The position numbers and the translations under genes were made by a program. From Novosphingobium sp. CECT 9465 (GTDB taxonomy: Bacteria; Pseudomonadota; Alphaproteobacteria; Sphingomonadales; Sphingomonadaceae), in NCBI RefSeq assembly GCF_920987055.1, contig NZ_CAKLBX010000001.1, positions 1,598,501 through 1,662,500 of the forward strand: a DNA stretch of 64,000 bases. The letters are read 5' to 3'. Positions 26,641-35,517 of this stretch are shown piece by piece. The number at the start of each line of letters is the position of its first letter. Positions within the stretch are counted from its first letter, which is position 1. The notes under the pieces are model-generated. The model worked only from the letters and a program-made list of their open reading frames with translations, made no database searches and was not told the origin of the DNA.

Positions 26641-28161
26641 ATGTTCGGTCGCGTCAAACCGCTCGACGCCATTCTAGCTACTGCAGAAAAGAAATCGCTG
26701 CACCGCTCGCTGGGCGCATTCCAGCTTACCATGCTCGGCGTTGGTGCCGTCATCGGCACCGGCATCTTCGTGCTTACGGCCGAAGCGGCGCAAAAGGCCG
26801 GGCCAGGCATGATGATCAGCTTCATCATTGCCGGGTTCGTCTGTGCGGTAGCTGCGTTATGTTACGCTGAAATGGCTTCGATGGTCCCGGTATCGGGATC
26901 GGCTTATACCTACAGCTACGCCGTTATGGGCGAATTGATCGCCTGGATGGTCGGCTGGGCACTTATCCTCGAATACGCGGTGGCCGCAGGCGCGGTCAGT
27001 GTGGGCTGGTCCGGCTATGTCGTCGGCCTCGTCGAAAATGCGTTCAGTATCGACATACCCGATCTGCTGGTGCGGGGCCCCTACGATGGCGGCCTCGTCA
27101 ACCTTCCCGCCATGCTGATCGCAGGGCTTGTCACCTGGCTGCTGGTCATCGGCACCAAGGAAAGCGCTTCGGTCAACGCGGTGCTGGTGGCGATCAAGGT
27201 AGCTGCCCTTACCCTGTTCTGCATCCTGGCGCTGCCGGTTATGAAGATGGAAAACTTCGAACCGTTCTCCCCTCTGGGCTTCGGCGGCATCGGGGCCGCA
27301 GCAGCATCGATCTTTTTTGCCTACGTCGGGTTCGACGCGGTTTCGACCGCGGCAGAGGAAACGAAGAACCCGCAGCGCAATATGCCGATCGGGCTGATCG
27401 GCAGCCTTGCAATCTGCACCGTGTTCTATCTGCTCGTGGCCGCAGGCGTGATCGGTTCGGTCGGGGCGCAGCCGGTGCTCGATGCCAGCGGCCTCGGCAT
27501 GGAGCCGGGAAGCCGCGAACTGGCCGCGCAGTGTGCCGCCATTGGCGATCAGGCGGTGGTCTGCTCGAAGGAAGCGCTGGCGTGGACGCTGCGTGAAATC
27601 GGCTGGCCCCAGATTGGCAACCTGATCGGCCTCGCGGCGGGCCTTGCCCTGCCATCGGTCATTCTGATGATGATGTTCGGGCAAACCCGCATCTTCTTCG
27701 TGATGAGCCGTGACGGGCTGCTGCCGGCATCGTTTTCGAAGATCCATCCGCGCTACAACACGCCGCACGTCATCACGATCATCACCGGCGTTTTCGTCGC
27801 GCTGTTCGCCGCATTCTTCCCGGTGGGGCTGCTCGCCAACATCTCCAATTCGGGTACGCTGTTCGCTTTTGCGGCCGTCTCGATCGCGGTGCTGGTGATC
27901 CGCCGACGCGAACCGGGGCGTCATCGTCCGTTCCGTACCCCGGCAATCTACGTCACGTCACCGCTGGCATTCTTCGGCTGTCTTTACCTGTTCTACAAAC
28001 TGGATGCCAAGAGTCAGATGCTCTTCGTAATCTGGGCTGTGATCGGTCTTGTGGTCTACTATGCCTACAGCCGCAGCCGCAGTCATGTCGGCCGCGGATC
28101 GGTCGAAGTGCATGAAATGGATACCGACGTGCCGCCAACCTCGGTTCCCCCGATCGAGTGA
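26641..28161 (+). CDS. APC-family amino-acid permease (cationic amino-acid transporter type)
   Basis: 506 residues, 12-14 hydrophobic segments. The conserved APC first helix is clear (TMLGVGAVIGTGIFVLTAEAAQ), as is the helix-6/8 region (FFAYVGFDAVSTAAEETKNPQRNMPIGLI). The arrangement is close to the YfnA/CAT group. Probably imports amino acids by proton symport; substrate not determinable. A strong terminator follows its stop; panB is divergent. Confidence 0.9.
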   Translation: MFGRVKPLDAILATAEKKSLHRSLGAFQLTMLGVGAVIGTGIFVLTAEAAQKAGPGMMISFIIAGFVCAVAALCYAEMASMVPVSGSAYTYSYAVMGELIAWMVGWALILEYAVAAGAVSVGWSGYVVGLVENAFSIDIPDLLVRGPYDGGLVNLPAMLIAGLVTWLLVIGTKESASVNAVLVAIKVAALTLFCILALPVMKMENFEPFSPLGFGGIGAAAASIFFAYVGFDAVSTAAEETKNPQRNMPIGLIGSLAICTVFYLLVAAGVIGSVGAQPVLDASGLGMEPGSRELAAQCAAIGDQAVVCSKEALAWTLREIGWPQIGNLIGLAAGLALPSVILMMMFGQTRIFFVMSRDGLLPASFSKIHPRYNTPHVITIITGVFVALFAAFFPVGLLANISNSGTLFAFAAVSIAVLVIRRREPGRHRPFRTPAIYVTSPLAFFGCLYLFYKLDAKSQMLFVIWAVIGLVVYYAYSRSRSHVGRGSVEVHEMDTDVPPTSVPPIE

Positions 28162-28184
28162 TCGGGCAGAATCCTCAAAAGCAG

Positions 28185-28215
28185 AGGGCCGCTCCGGAAG
28201 GAGCGGCCCTTTTTG
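28185..28215 (+). terminator. Rho-independent terminator of the amino-acid permease gene
   Basis: Perfect 11-bp stem (AGGGCCGCTCC / GGAGCGGCCCT) with a GGAA tetraloop, followed by TTTTTG. The stem is preceded by AAAAGC on the 5' side, so it could also serve the convergent minus-strand gene. Confidence 0.9.
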
Positions 28216-28241
28216 TATGCCTGCCTATCAACGCTTGCAGG

Positions 28242-28724
28242 TCACAGCGTGGTTTCGGCAAACCCGCCCTTGACGTCGTCGGTGATGTCCATGCCCAGCG
28301 CCATTTTTGCTGTAGCCACGATACCGAGTTCGCCTGCCCAGATCGAGGCATCGCCCAGATTCATGCGCATGAACAGCAGGTTCGGCGCATCTTTTCCGCC
28401 CGGAAACCAGGCCGCGACAAAGTTGTTCCACTGCTTGTCCAGCCGCGCCCGATCGGTCTCTTCCACCAGAACGCCATGAAAGCGCGCAAAGACATCGTGG
28501 CCTTTGCTTGAGAACGTGGCGGTGGCCCCGCCCATCTTGGCAAAGCGGTTGTCGCGGGTGGTAAAGAACCAGATCGCGCTATCGGCGTCCTTGTCGAGTT
28601 GCGCCGTCATCGGCGCAGCGGAATCCGGGTCATCATCAAGCTGCAGCATGACATAGGGCGATGCCACCATCGCCTTCCAGAACTTGTCGCGCAGTTCCAC
28701 GGGATTTCCTTGATCGTACTTCAT
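28242..28724 (-). CDS. General-stress-protein-26-like, FMN-binding split-barrel protein
   Basis: 160 residues with the pyridoxamine-phosphate-oxidase-like fold of the stress protein family (GSP26/YdaG): YVMLQLDDDPDSAAPMTAQLDKDADSAIWFFTTRDNRF, ATATFSSKGHDVFARFHGVLVEETD, KDAPNLLFMRMNLGDASIWAGE. The family binds flavin; no enzymatic function is established. Together with the neighbouring alpha/beta hydrolase it forms a minus-strand pair, with an 88-base gap. Confidence 0.85.
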   Translation of the reverse strand: MKYDQGNPVELRDKFWKAMVASPYVMLQLDDDPDSAAPMTAQLDKDADSAIWFFTTRDNRFAKMGGATATFSSKGHDVFARFHGVLVEETDRARLDKQWNNFVAAWFPGGKDAPNLLFMRMNLGDASIWAGELGIVATAKMALGMDITDDVKGGFAETTL

Positions 28725-28812
28725 GGGAAATTGCCTTTCCTGTCAGGGGATTTCTGCATGAACGGAACCGGGCACGGGATGTTCCCCACCAGCGCCATTC
28801 TGACGAACCGGC

Positions 28813-29709
28813 TCAGAATGGCGGTGTGATCAGCGCTTGCGCCGTCAGCCTGTCCACCACCTCTTGCGGCACTTCATCGGCGGGCCGGCCGCTGACGAAA
28901 TCGATCAGATCCCGGATCAGCCGATCGGTCTGCGTGGCGAACACACCATGTGGCTCGCCGTCATATTCGAGGAGGGTCGCGTGTGGTACGGATCGTGCCA
29001 CTGCGCGCGCCGTGGCATCGATCGGGACTGTCTTGTCTGATGTTCCGTGAATGATCAGAGTCGGAACGCGGAACGACGCCAGATCGGGGCGGAAGTCGGT
29101 CGTCGCAAAGGCCTTGGCCGCTGCCAGGGTTGGTCGCAGACCGGCCTGCATCGCCGTTATCCACGCCAGATGCAGCACTTCGTCGCTCACGGCCTGGCTC
29201 AAAAAGCCAACACCGAAAAAGTCCTTGAAGAACCCGGTGAAGAACTTTGCCCGATCGGCAAGCATGCCCTCGGTCATGTCGTCGAAGGTCGCCTGGGGCA
29301 CACCTTCCGGGTTGTCGTCGGTCTTGAGCATGTAAGGCACGACGGAGGAAACCAGCGCCACGCGTGAAACCCCGGCGCCACCGTGATTTGACAGGTATCG
29401 GGCGACTTCACCCCCGCCCATCGAGAAGCCGACGAGCGTGACATCCTGCCTCGCGTCCATGGCTGTCATGACGTCGGCCAGGTCGTTTGCAAAAGTGTTG
29501 TAATCGTATCCGGTCGAAGGTTGATCCGATCGTCCGAAACCGCGACGGTCATAGGCGATCGCACGAAAGCCTGCATCGGCAAGTGCGTTGCTGACCGGGT
29601 CCCAACTGTCACCCGATAGCGGCCAACCGTGAATCAGTACGACAGGTGGCCCATCGCCCCAGCTTTTCGCGTAGAGCTGCGTTCCGTCGCGCGTTTCGAT
29701 CATGGGCAT
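28813..29709 (-). CDS. Alpha/beta hydrolase (non-heme chloroperoxidase/arylesterase type)
   Basis: 298 residues. Alpha/beta-hydrolase features: oxyanion HGWPLSGDSW, nucleophile elbow GFSMGGGE, an acidic residue in IIHGTSDKTVP and the histidine in DGEPHGVF. The pattern MPMIETRDGTQLYAKSWGDGPPVVLIHGWPLS with YDRRGFGRSDQP is typical of the cofactor-free haloperoxidase/esterase group. Slightly over usual length (about 275) with a short extra C-terminus. Shares its upstream region with the SOS-box-controlled radical-SAM operon. Confidence 0.88.
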   Translation of the reverse strand: MPMIETRDGTQLYAKSWGDGPPVVLIHGWPLSGDSWDPVSNALADAGFRAIAYDRRGFGRSDQPSTGYDYNTFANDLADVMTAMDARQDVTLVGFSMGGGEVARYLSNHGGAGVSRVALVSSVVPYMLKTDDNPEGVPQATFDDMTEGMLADRAKFFTGFFKDFFGVGFLSQAVSDEVLHLAWITAMQAGLRPTLAAAKAFATTDFRPDLASFRVPTLIIHGTSDKTVPIDATARAVARSVPHATLLEYDGEPHGVFATQTDRLIRDLIDFVSGRPADEVPQEVVDRLTAQALITPPF

Positions 29710-29812
29710 GAAACTGTCTCCTTCAGCCGTCCTTCCTGACCCAACCGTCCGGCGCGGTTCATGTTCCGCTGGCTACCTGCCTGATAGTTCGGGCTGGCGC
29801 ATTGGTGAAATG

Positions 29813-29827
29813 GAACATAAAAGGAAC
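29813..29827 (+). promoter_or_regulatory. Candidate LexA (SOS) box before the radical-SAM/UdgX operon
   Basis: GAAC-ATAAAAG-GAAC, a perfect direct repeat with 7-base spacing, which is the alphaproteobacterial LexA site GTTC-N7-GTTC read on the other strand. It overlaps the ribosome-binding region and ends two bases before the ATG at 29830. The same spacing and half-sites occur before lexA itself (45708-45722). A four-base half-site repeat can arise by chance, but the position and the repair function of the genes support it. Confidence 0.65.
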
Positions 29828-29829
29828 GC

Positions 29830-31095
29830 ATGCCCCAAATTGCCTTGCCTGCGCGAAAGTCGATTCTCGAACGTCTTGAAATACTTGCTGATGCGGCAAA
29901 GTATGATGCGTCCTGCGCATCCTCAGGCACGGCAAAGCGGAACAGCGTGGGGGCCAAAGGTATCGGTTCGACCGAAGGCATGGGCATTTGCCACGCTTAT
30001 GCCCCGGATGGGCGCTGTATCTCGCTGCTCAAGATACTGCTGACCAACCACTGCATTTTCGATTGCCACTATTGCATCAATCGCAAGAGTTCGAACACGC
30101 CACGCGCCCGCTTCACGCCGCAGGAAGTGGTGGATTTGACGCTGTCGTTCTATCGCCGCAACTATATCGAGGGGCTGTTCCTTTCCTCCGGGATCGTGAA
30201 AAGCTCCAGCCATACCATGGAGCAGATGATAGAAGTTGCTCGTATCCTGCGGGAAGAGCACGATTTTCGAGGGTATATTCACCTCAAGACGATCCCCGAA
30301 GCCGATCCTGAATTGGTCGCCCGCGCCGGGCTTCATGCCGATCGTGTCTCGATCAATGTCGAACTGCCCACCGTAGCGGGGCTGACGCGCCTCGCACCGG
30401 ACAAGTCCGCCACGCAGATTGAAGGTGCGATGGCTTCGCTGACGGATGCGATTGACGAAGCCAGGGATGCCCGCAAACGATTCCGTCACGCCCCCCGGTT
30501 TGCCCCCGCTGGACAATCGACGCAGATGATCGTCGGTGCGGATGCGGCAACCGATGCCGATATCGTCGGCCGGGCGAGCAAACTCTACGGCAGTTTCGGC
30601 CTGCGCCGCGTCTACTATTCGGCGTTCAGCCCGATACCGGATGCCAGCGCGGTCCTTCCGCTCAAGCGCCCGCCCTTGATGCGCGAACATCGGCTCTACC
30701 AGTCGGACTGGCTCATGCGCTTTTATGGATATGCCCCGCACGAGGTCCAGCAGGCCGCAGGCGCGGATGGAATGCTCCCGTTGGATATGGACCCGAAGCT
30801 GGCGTGGGCACTGCAATTCCGCGCGGAATTTCCGATCGACGTAAACCGCGCGCCCCGCGAACGGCTGCTGCGCGTACCCGGCCTGGGGGTACGCGCGGTG
30901 AATGCGATCATTGCAGCGCGGCGCCAGCGTCGCCTTCGGCTTGAGGATGTCGGCAAACTGACTGTCTCGGTCGCCAAGGTGCGCCCGTTCATTGTCGCAG
31001 ACGACTGGCGGCCGGTGATATTGGCCGACCGGGCCGATCTTCAGAGCCAGATTGCGCCGCCCCGTTCCGAGCAACTCGAACTGTTCGCGTCATGA
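29830..31095 (+). CDS. Putative DNA modification/repair radical SAM protein (TIGR03916-like)
   Basis: 421 residues. The radical-SAM motif C-x3-C-x2-C is in NHCIFDCHYCINRKSS (about residues 76-86). A C-terminal helix-hairpin-helix DNA-binding motif follows (INVNRAPRERLLRVPGLGVRAVNAIIAARR, about 337-366). This architecture is the family annotated as putative DNA modification/repair radical SAM protein; the reaction is unknown. Its stop overlaps the start of the DUF4130-UdgX gene (ATGA), its usual partner, and a candidate LexA box sits at its start. Confidence 0.9.
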   Translation: MPQIALPARKSILERLEILADAAKYDASCASSGTAKRNSVGAKGIGSTEGMGICHAYAPDGRCISLLKILLTNHCIFDCHYCINRKSSNTPRARFTPQEVVDLTLSFYRRNYIEGLFLSSGIVKSSSHTMEQMIEVARILREEHDFRGYIHLKTIPEADPELVARAGLHADRVSINVELPTVAGLTRLAPDKSATQIEGAMASLTDAIDEARDARKRFRHAPRFAPAGQSTQMIVGADAATDADIVGRASKLYGSFGLRRVYYSAFSPIPDASAVLPLKRPPLMREHRLYQSDWLMRFYGYAPHEVQQAAGADGMLPLDMDPKLAWALQFRAEFPIDVNRAPRERLLRVPGLGVRAVNAIIAARRQRRLRLEDVGKLTVSVAKVRPFIVADDWRPVILADRADLQSQIAPPRSEQLELFAS

Positions 31096-32525
31096 CGCCT
31101 GCACGCGCTGCCGGGCAGGCCACGACGTTTCGCGTTGCACTGGCTGCGCCCGATGATTTCGACGAATGGCGTGAAGTCGCACGCAGGCTGGTGCAGGCCG
31201 CTATTCCGCCTGAGCGAGTGGAATGGAAATCTTCTGAGGATCAGGCTGGTGATCTATTTGCGCAAGGCGACTGCCCCTTGCCGGAACCGCCTGCCGATGC
31301 ACCGCTTCCCAGGGCCTCGCGCGAGTTCGTGTTACTTGCCAGGAGCGTCATCCTTCATTCTGATGGAAAACGCTTTTCCCTGCTCTATGAAGTGCTCTGG
31401 CGACTTCAGGTGAACACGCAATTGATGGGCGATAAGGCCGATCCCCATGTGCGCCGGATCAATGACCTTGCCCGACAGGTCCGGCGCGATATCCACAAGA
31501 TGCGCACCTTCCTCCGATTTCGAGTGATCGATGAGCCAGACGGCGAGCGCTACGTTGCGTGGTTCGAACCGGACCATCACATCCTGCGGGCCAATGCCGC
31601 GTTCTTCGTGCGCCGGTTCACGACCATGCACTGGTCGATTCTCACACCGCGCGGCAGTCTCCATTGGGACAAAGAGACATTGCGCGAAGGGCCGCCCGCG
31701 ACACGTGCCGATGCGCCAACGGGCGATCCGGTCGAGGCATTGTGGCGGGGGTACTATGCATCCATCTTCAACCCGGCGCGTCTGAAGATCGGGGCAATGC
31801 TCAAGGAAATGCCCCGCAAGTATTGGAAAAACATGCCTGAGGCGACTCTGATTCCCGAACTGATTGCCGGGGCGCAAGCGCGGGAGGCACGGATGGTGAA
31901 GGCGGGCCAACAGGACGCGGGTGGGCGGCCCGATTCACTGGAGGGAATCGCGCAGGCCATTCAGGAATGCCGACGCTGCCAGATCGGCTGCAATGGTACG
32001 CGCGCGGTCATGGGTGAAGGGCCAGGCGATCCGCAATTGATGATTGTGGGAGAACAGCCGGGCGATCAGGAAGAGCGGCAGGGGCATCCCTTCGTCGGGC
32101 CTGCGGGGCAGGTGTTGCGATCCCATCTGGAGCATGTCGGTATTTCCAAAGACCGGACATACGTGACCAATGCCGTCAAGCATTTCAAATTCACCCTTAG
32201 CGGCAAGCATCGGCTGCACCAGTCACCCACCGCCGGGGAAATCGATACCTGCCGCTGGTGGCTGGAAGGCGAACGCGCACAGGTGCGTCCGCGAATTGTG
32301 CTGGCGCTGGGCGCCAGTGCAGCCCGCAGCCTGCTCGGCAGGACCGTCAGCGTCCAGAAGGAACGCTCGCGCGCCTTCCCGCTGGAGGATGGCAGCGAAC
32401 TGTGGATCACGACGCATCCCAGCTATTTGCTGCGCCTTTCCGACGCTGCTCGTGCTGATGAGGAGCACAAGTTTATCAATGACTTGCACAGGGTTCATCG
32501 ACGATTGTCGCAACTCCGGTCGTAA
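31092..32525 (+). CDS. DUF4130 - UdgX fusion, uracil-DNA binding/crosslinking glycosylase
   Basis: 477 residues. N-terminal part (1-270) is the TIGR03915/DUF4130 domain found beside the radical-SAM partner (LLYEVLWRLQVN, DKADPHVRRINDLARQVRRDIHKMRTFLRFRV). C-terminal part (about 290-475) is UdgX: CRRCQIGC with Fe-S-type cysteines, GEQPGDQEE, HPFVGPAGQVLRSHLE, and the R-loop GKHRLHQSP. H376 aligns with the histidine that in Mycobacterium UdgX forms a covalent bond with the abasic sugar after uracil excision. The pair may find and trap uracil in DNA during SOS. Confidence 0.9.
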   Translation: MTPARAAGQATTFRVALAAPDDFDEWREVARRLVQAAIPPERVEWKSSEDQAGDLFAQGDCPLPEPPADAPLPRASREFVLLARSVILHSDGKRFSLLYEVLWRLQVNTQLMGDKADPHVRRINDLARQVRRDIHKMRTFLRFRVIDEPDGERYVAWFEPDHHILRANAAFFVRRFTTMHWSILTPRGSLHWDKETLREGPPATRADAPTGDPVEALWRGYYASIFNPARLKIGAMLKEMPRKYWKNMPEATLIPELIAGAQAREARMVKAGQQDAGGRPDSLEGIAQAIQECRRCQIGCNGTRAVMGEGPGDPQLMIVGEQPGDQEERQGHPFVGPAGQVLRSHLEHVGISKDRTYVTNAVKHFKFTLSGKHRLHQSPTAGEIDTCRWWLEGERAQVRPRIVLALGASAARSLLGRTVSVQKERSRAFPLEDGSELWITTHPSYLLRLSDAARADEEHKFINDLHRVHRRLSQLRS

Positions 32526-32537
32526 GCGGCCGGCAGG

Positions 32538-35078
32538 TCAGGTACGCAGGCGCTCGATCCCCTGCGCCAGCGCCACGTAAAGCTTGCCCATGTCCGAAGA
32601 AAGCAGCGTAACGCCCAGCGCATTGCCATCGCGCGTTGAAAGCAATTGCCGCAACATCGTCTCGAAATCGTGGATGTAGCGATTGACGTGATCGCGGAAC
32701 TCGCTCTCAGCTTCATAGTGCGCCTGCACCGCCTTGGCCTCGGCAGCTTCAAGCAGCGATACGGCCCGCCGGGTGAAAATCCCCCGGTCGCCACGAAGGT
32801 ATGATGCCCACGCTGTTTCCGAAACATCGGCCGAGAGTGCCTTGGCAATGTCGATCGACGAGGAATTGAGGGATTCGGTGATCAGTGCGGCGCGGCGGGC
32901 GAAGTCATTGTCGACATGTTCCTCGGCCCGTTCGCGTGCCCGTGATACCCGTGCTTCAAGATTGCCGGCAAGCTCATCTACCAGTGTCAAGTGATCGCGC
33001 ATCTGGACCGCGGTTTCGCGGCTTGCCGATGCGGCCGCGTCGATCGCTTGTTCCAGTCGCCCGACCAGTTCGGCGGCGCGGCCCTGCAGAACGCGGGCAA
33101 CGGCAGCACTGCTTTCCTCGCCCAGCCGGGCCGCCAATGCCTCGATCTCGGCTGCGGTGCTGGTGCGCAAGGTTTGACCGGTCTCGCCCGCCGCTTCGGA
33201 AAGGCTCGCAATCGCGCCGGTCAGACGCGTTTCGATCTGTGCAGACAGCACTTCGCTATCGCGCTTGGCGTCGGACAGGACCTCACGCAAGCCTGCAATC
33301 AGGCCTTCGCGCTCGGCCATCTGTTCGGCCAGCATCTTTTGCGCCTTGGTCAGTTCCTTGAGCGTTGCGGCAATTTCGCCGCGGGCCAGTCCGACGTTTT
33401 CCGACAGTATCCGGCCACCATCGCCTGCTTCGCGCAGTGTATCGCGCAGGGTAAACACCCGGTCTTCCAGTCCTTTCAGCCCGGCTTCGGTGCTGCGAAG
33501 CGCTTCGGGAATTTGCGTTCGCGAATGATCGCCGCCTGCCTGGATCAGTTCGAGCAAGCGGACCGCCGAATCGGTAAGGTCACCGATCTGCAGATCGGTG
33601 CCTGCCAGCGCATGGCGCATTTCCGCCAGCCGCGTGTTCAATTGGCTCATGGCAGTATCGACCGTGGCGGCCGTTTCGGCACCTTGCTCACCCGATTTGC
33701 GAACGACATCGGAGAACGCATTGACCTTGCTCCCTATTTCCTCGCAGGTTTGCGCAAGACGGGCGGCCTCGGCCACTTGCACCTTGCGCTGGGCATCGAT
33801 GGCATGATCGAGCTCGGCGAGCTTTCGCGCGAGCGCTTCGGCAGCATCAGCGGCTGCACGTTCCATGGCGATGCGCCGTTCGGCAATCGCACCATCGATC
33901 TCGTCCAATCGGCTTTCGAGAAACTGTCGCTGTTGCGCGGCGGCCGCTTCGGCGGAGGCGCGTCGTTGCGCAAGCTGCTCGTCAAGGCTTCTGGACTGCT
34001 CCCCCAGAAGCCCCGTTAAGGACCGTGCCGATTCTTCAAATCGCGCGAGCCGTTCTGCAGACGCGGTCAGCAGAATCTCATGCTCTTTCGCCATCTGGGC
34101 CAGCGCCTCGCGCAAGCTTGCCATGTGCTGGTCCGACCGTTCGTGCCATGCGGCCAACGCTACCTGTTCGTTCCGCGCGGCAGCAGATGTGAAATCTGCG
34201 CTGCGAATCGATAGGGCATCGAAGCGGCTTTCGGCCAGTCCCGCCAGTTCCTCACCCGATCGCGCGAACTGTCCCAGTGCCGTGTCCACGCGCTCGCGCA
34301 GGGAAAGCACCTGCCGTTCGCTGGCAAGGCCGAATTCGTTCAGGCGCTGGAAGCCTGAAACCATTTCTTCCAACTGGAGGTGCGCGGTGCGCCCGGCATT
34401 GCCGATGTTGTTGGTCACGTCCTTTGCGGAATTGGCGATGACGGGCAATTGGCTGCGCAGCTTGTCCATGTTGTCGAGAGCGCTGGTCGAAACTTCTGCG
34501 ATCAGATCGATGCGCTGACGATTTTGTGAGACAAGGTCTTCCAGCTGTGCCGCACTTCCAGAAAGACGGTCGACCGCCACCCTGCCAAGCGATTCCAGAT
34601 CGCGTCCCTGGGCAGCGATAAAATCGCGCGCTAGCGAAAGTTCGGTGTTGAGACCGGCCAGTCGCTTTTCCAGCCGCGCCGATTCGCGCGCCAGCGAAAG
34701 TGAAACGTCGGAAAACCGTGCAGCTTCACGCTTGCTGGTGCGCAAGGCCGCCAGCCACAGCACTACAACCAGCAGAACCGGAGTCGACCATTGGGCTACC
34801 CACCATGCCCACTGCTGCGGTTCGGCCACATAATCGGATCTGGCAACGACGGCCCACGTAAAGAATGCCGTCCATATCGCGATTACCGCGACGGCGCAGG
34901 CGGGACCGATCCAGCTGCGATCGGGAACGGCGTCATCGACAGGCTCATCGTCAGCCCAGTCGGCAGCCGAAAGCGGGGATGCGCCTTGGTGCGCGTCAAC
35001 GCCCGAAAGCTCGCCTTGGCCGGCGTCCTGTTCGACGCTATCGATCGGAATTATCCGTGTTCCCCCGTTCATTGGCAT
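32538..35078 (-). CDS. Large coiled-coil membrane protein (TipN-like layout)
   Basis: 846 residues. An acidic cytoplasmic N-terminus (EQDAGQGELSGVDAHQ) is followed by two transmembrane segments (about 58-79 and 91-110), then about 700 residues of almost unbroken helical coiled coil with repeated Ala/Glu/Leu/Arg heptads (KRLAGLNTELSLARDFIAAQGRDLESLG, EAAAAQQRQFLESRLDEIDG). Two N-terminal membrane helices plus a long C-terminal coiled coil of this size is the layout of the Caulobacter polarity factor TipN; no sequence homology can be claimed by eye. It may organise a pole or division site. Divergent from the Hpt-like gene; convergent with the UdgX gene. Confidence 0.75.
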   Translation of the reverse strand: MPMNGGTRIIPIDSVEQDAGQGELSGVDAHQGASPLSAADWADDEPVDDAVPDRSWIGPACAVAVIAIWTAFFTWAVVARSDYVAEPQQWAWWVAQWSTPVLLVVVLWLAALRTSKREAARFSDVSLSLARESARLEKRLAGLNTELSLARDFIAAQGRDLESLGRVAVDRLSGSAAQLEDLVSQNRQRIDLIAEVSTSALDNMDKLRSQLPVIANSAKDVTNNIGNAGRTAHLQLEEMVSGFQRLNEFGLASERQVLSLRERVDTALGQFARSGEELAGLAESRFDALSIRSADFTSAAARNEQVALAAWHERSDQHMASLREALAQMAKEHEILLTASAERLARFEESARSLTGLLGEQSRSLDEQLAQRRASAEAAAAQQRQFLESRLDEIDGAIAERRIAMERAAADAAEALARKLAELDHAIDAQRKVQVAEAARLAQTCEEIGSKVNAFSDVVRKSGEQGAETAATVDTAMSQLNTRLAEMRHALAGTDLQIGDLTDSAVRLLELIQAGGDHSRTQIPEALRSTEAGLKGLEDRVFTLRDTLREAGDGGRILSENVGLARGEIAATLKELTKAQKMLAEQMAEREGLIAGLREVLSDAKRDSEVLSAQIETRLTGAIASLSEAAGETGQTLRTSTAAEIEALAARLGEESSAAVARVLQGRAAELVGRLEQAIDAAASASRETAVQMRDHLTLVDELAGNLEARVSRARERAEEHVDNDFARRAALITESLNSSSIDIAKALSADVSETAWASYLRGDRGIFTRRAVSLLEAAEAKAVQAHYEAESEFRDHVNRYIHDFETMLRQLLSTRDGNALGVTLLSSDMGKLYVALAQGIERLRT

Positions 35079-35143
35079 AGCCTACCACGATTTTGGCCAA
35101 GTCATAAACCCCGCCTTAACGGTTTGGCGCATAGCGCTTTCAC

Positions 35144-35449
35144 ATGGCCTACGAAGGCGGTTCTCTTGACGCAAACCTTGCTGCTGCTGCGGGATATGAC
35201 CCGGAGCTGGTCCGCGAACTGCGCGCGGCGTTCATCGAAAGTGCGGAACGACAGATCGATCTGCTCGGTCGTTCGCGTTGCGATGGCAACTGGCAGGTTG
35301 CGGCAATGCGCCTGAAAGGTCTTGCCGCCAGTTTCCACGCCGATGGTCTGCTCGCCCTTGCCGAAGAAGCGCTCGAAACCGTTCCGGGCGATCCTGCTAT
35401 CCTGCGCCGATTGCAGCGGATGATGGCCGACTTCGCGGTTGCTCCCTGA
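35144..35449 (+). CDS. Hpt-domain-like protein lacking the phosphoacceptor histidine
   Basis: 101 residues, helical, with the shape of a histidine phosphotransfer domain: FIESAERQIDLL for helix A, then AAMRLKGLAASFHADGLLALAEEALE for the core. In Hpt domains the core reads H-x-L-K-G; here position 55 is methionine (M55-R-L-K-G), so the phosphorylatable histidine is missing while the flanking L-K-G is kept. A histidine at 65 sits where small residues are usual. It might bind kinases or regulators without transferring phosphate. Divergent from the coiled-coil gene and first in a run of four genes. Confidence 0.7.
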   Translation: MAYEGGSLDANLAAAAGYDPELVRELRAAFIESAERQIDLLGRSRCDGNWQVAAMRLKGLAASFHADGLLALAEEALETVPGDPAILRRLQRMMADFAVAP

Positions 35450-35517
35450 CACTTGATCGACGCGCTGCTTGGCAGCAGCCGTCGCAGTCCCTACCATGTC
35501 CGTCAGGAGGCAGGCTC

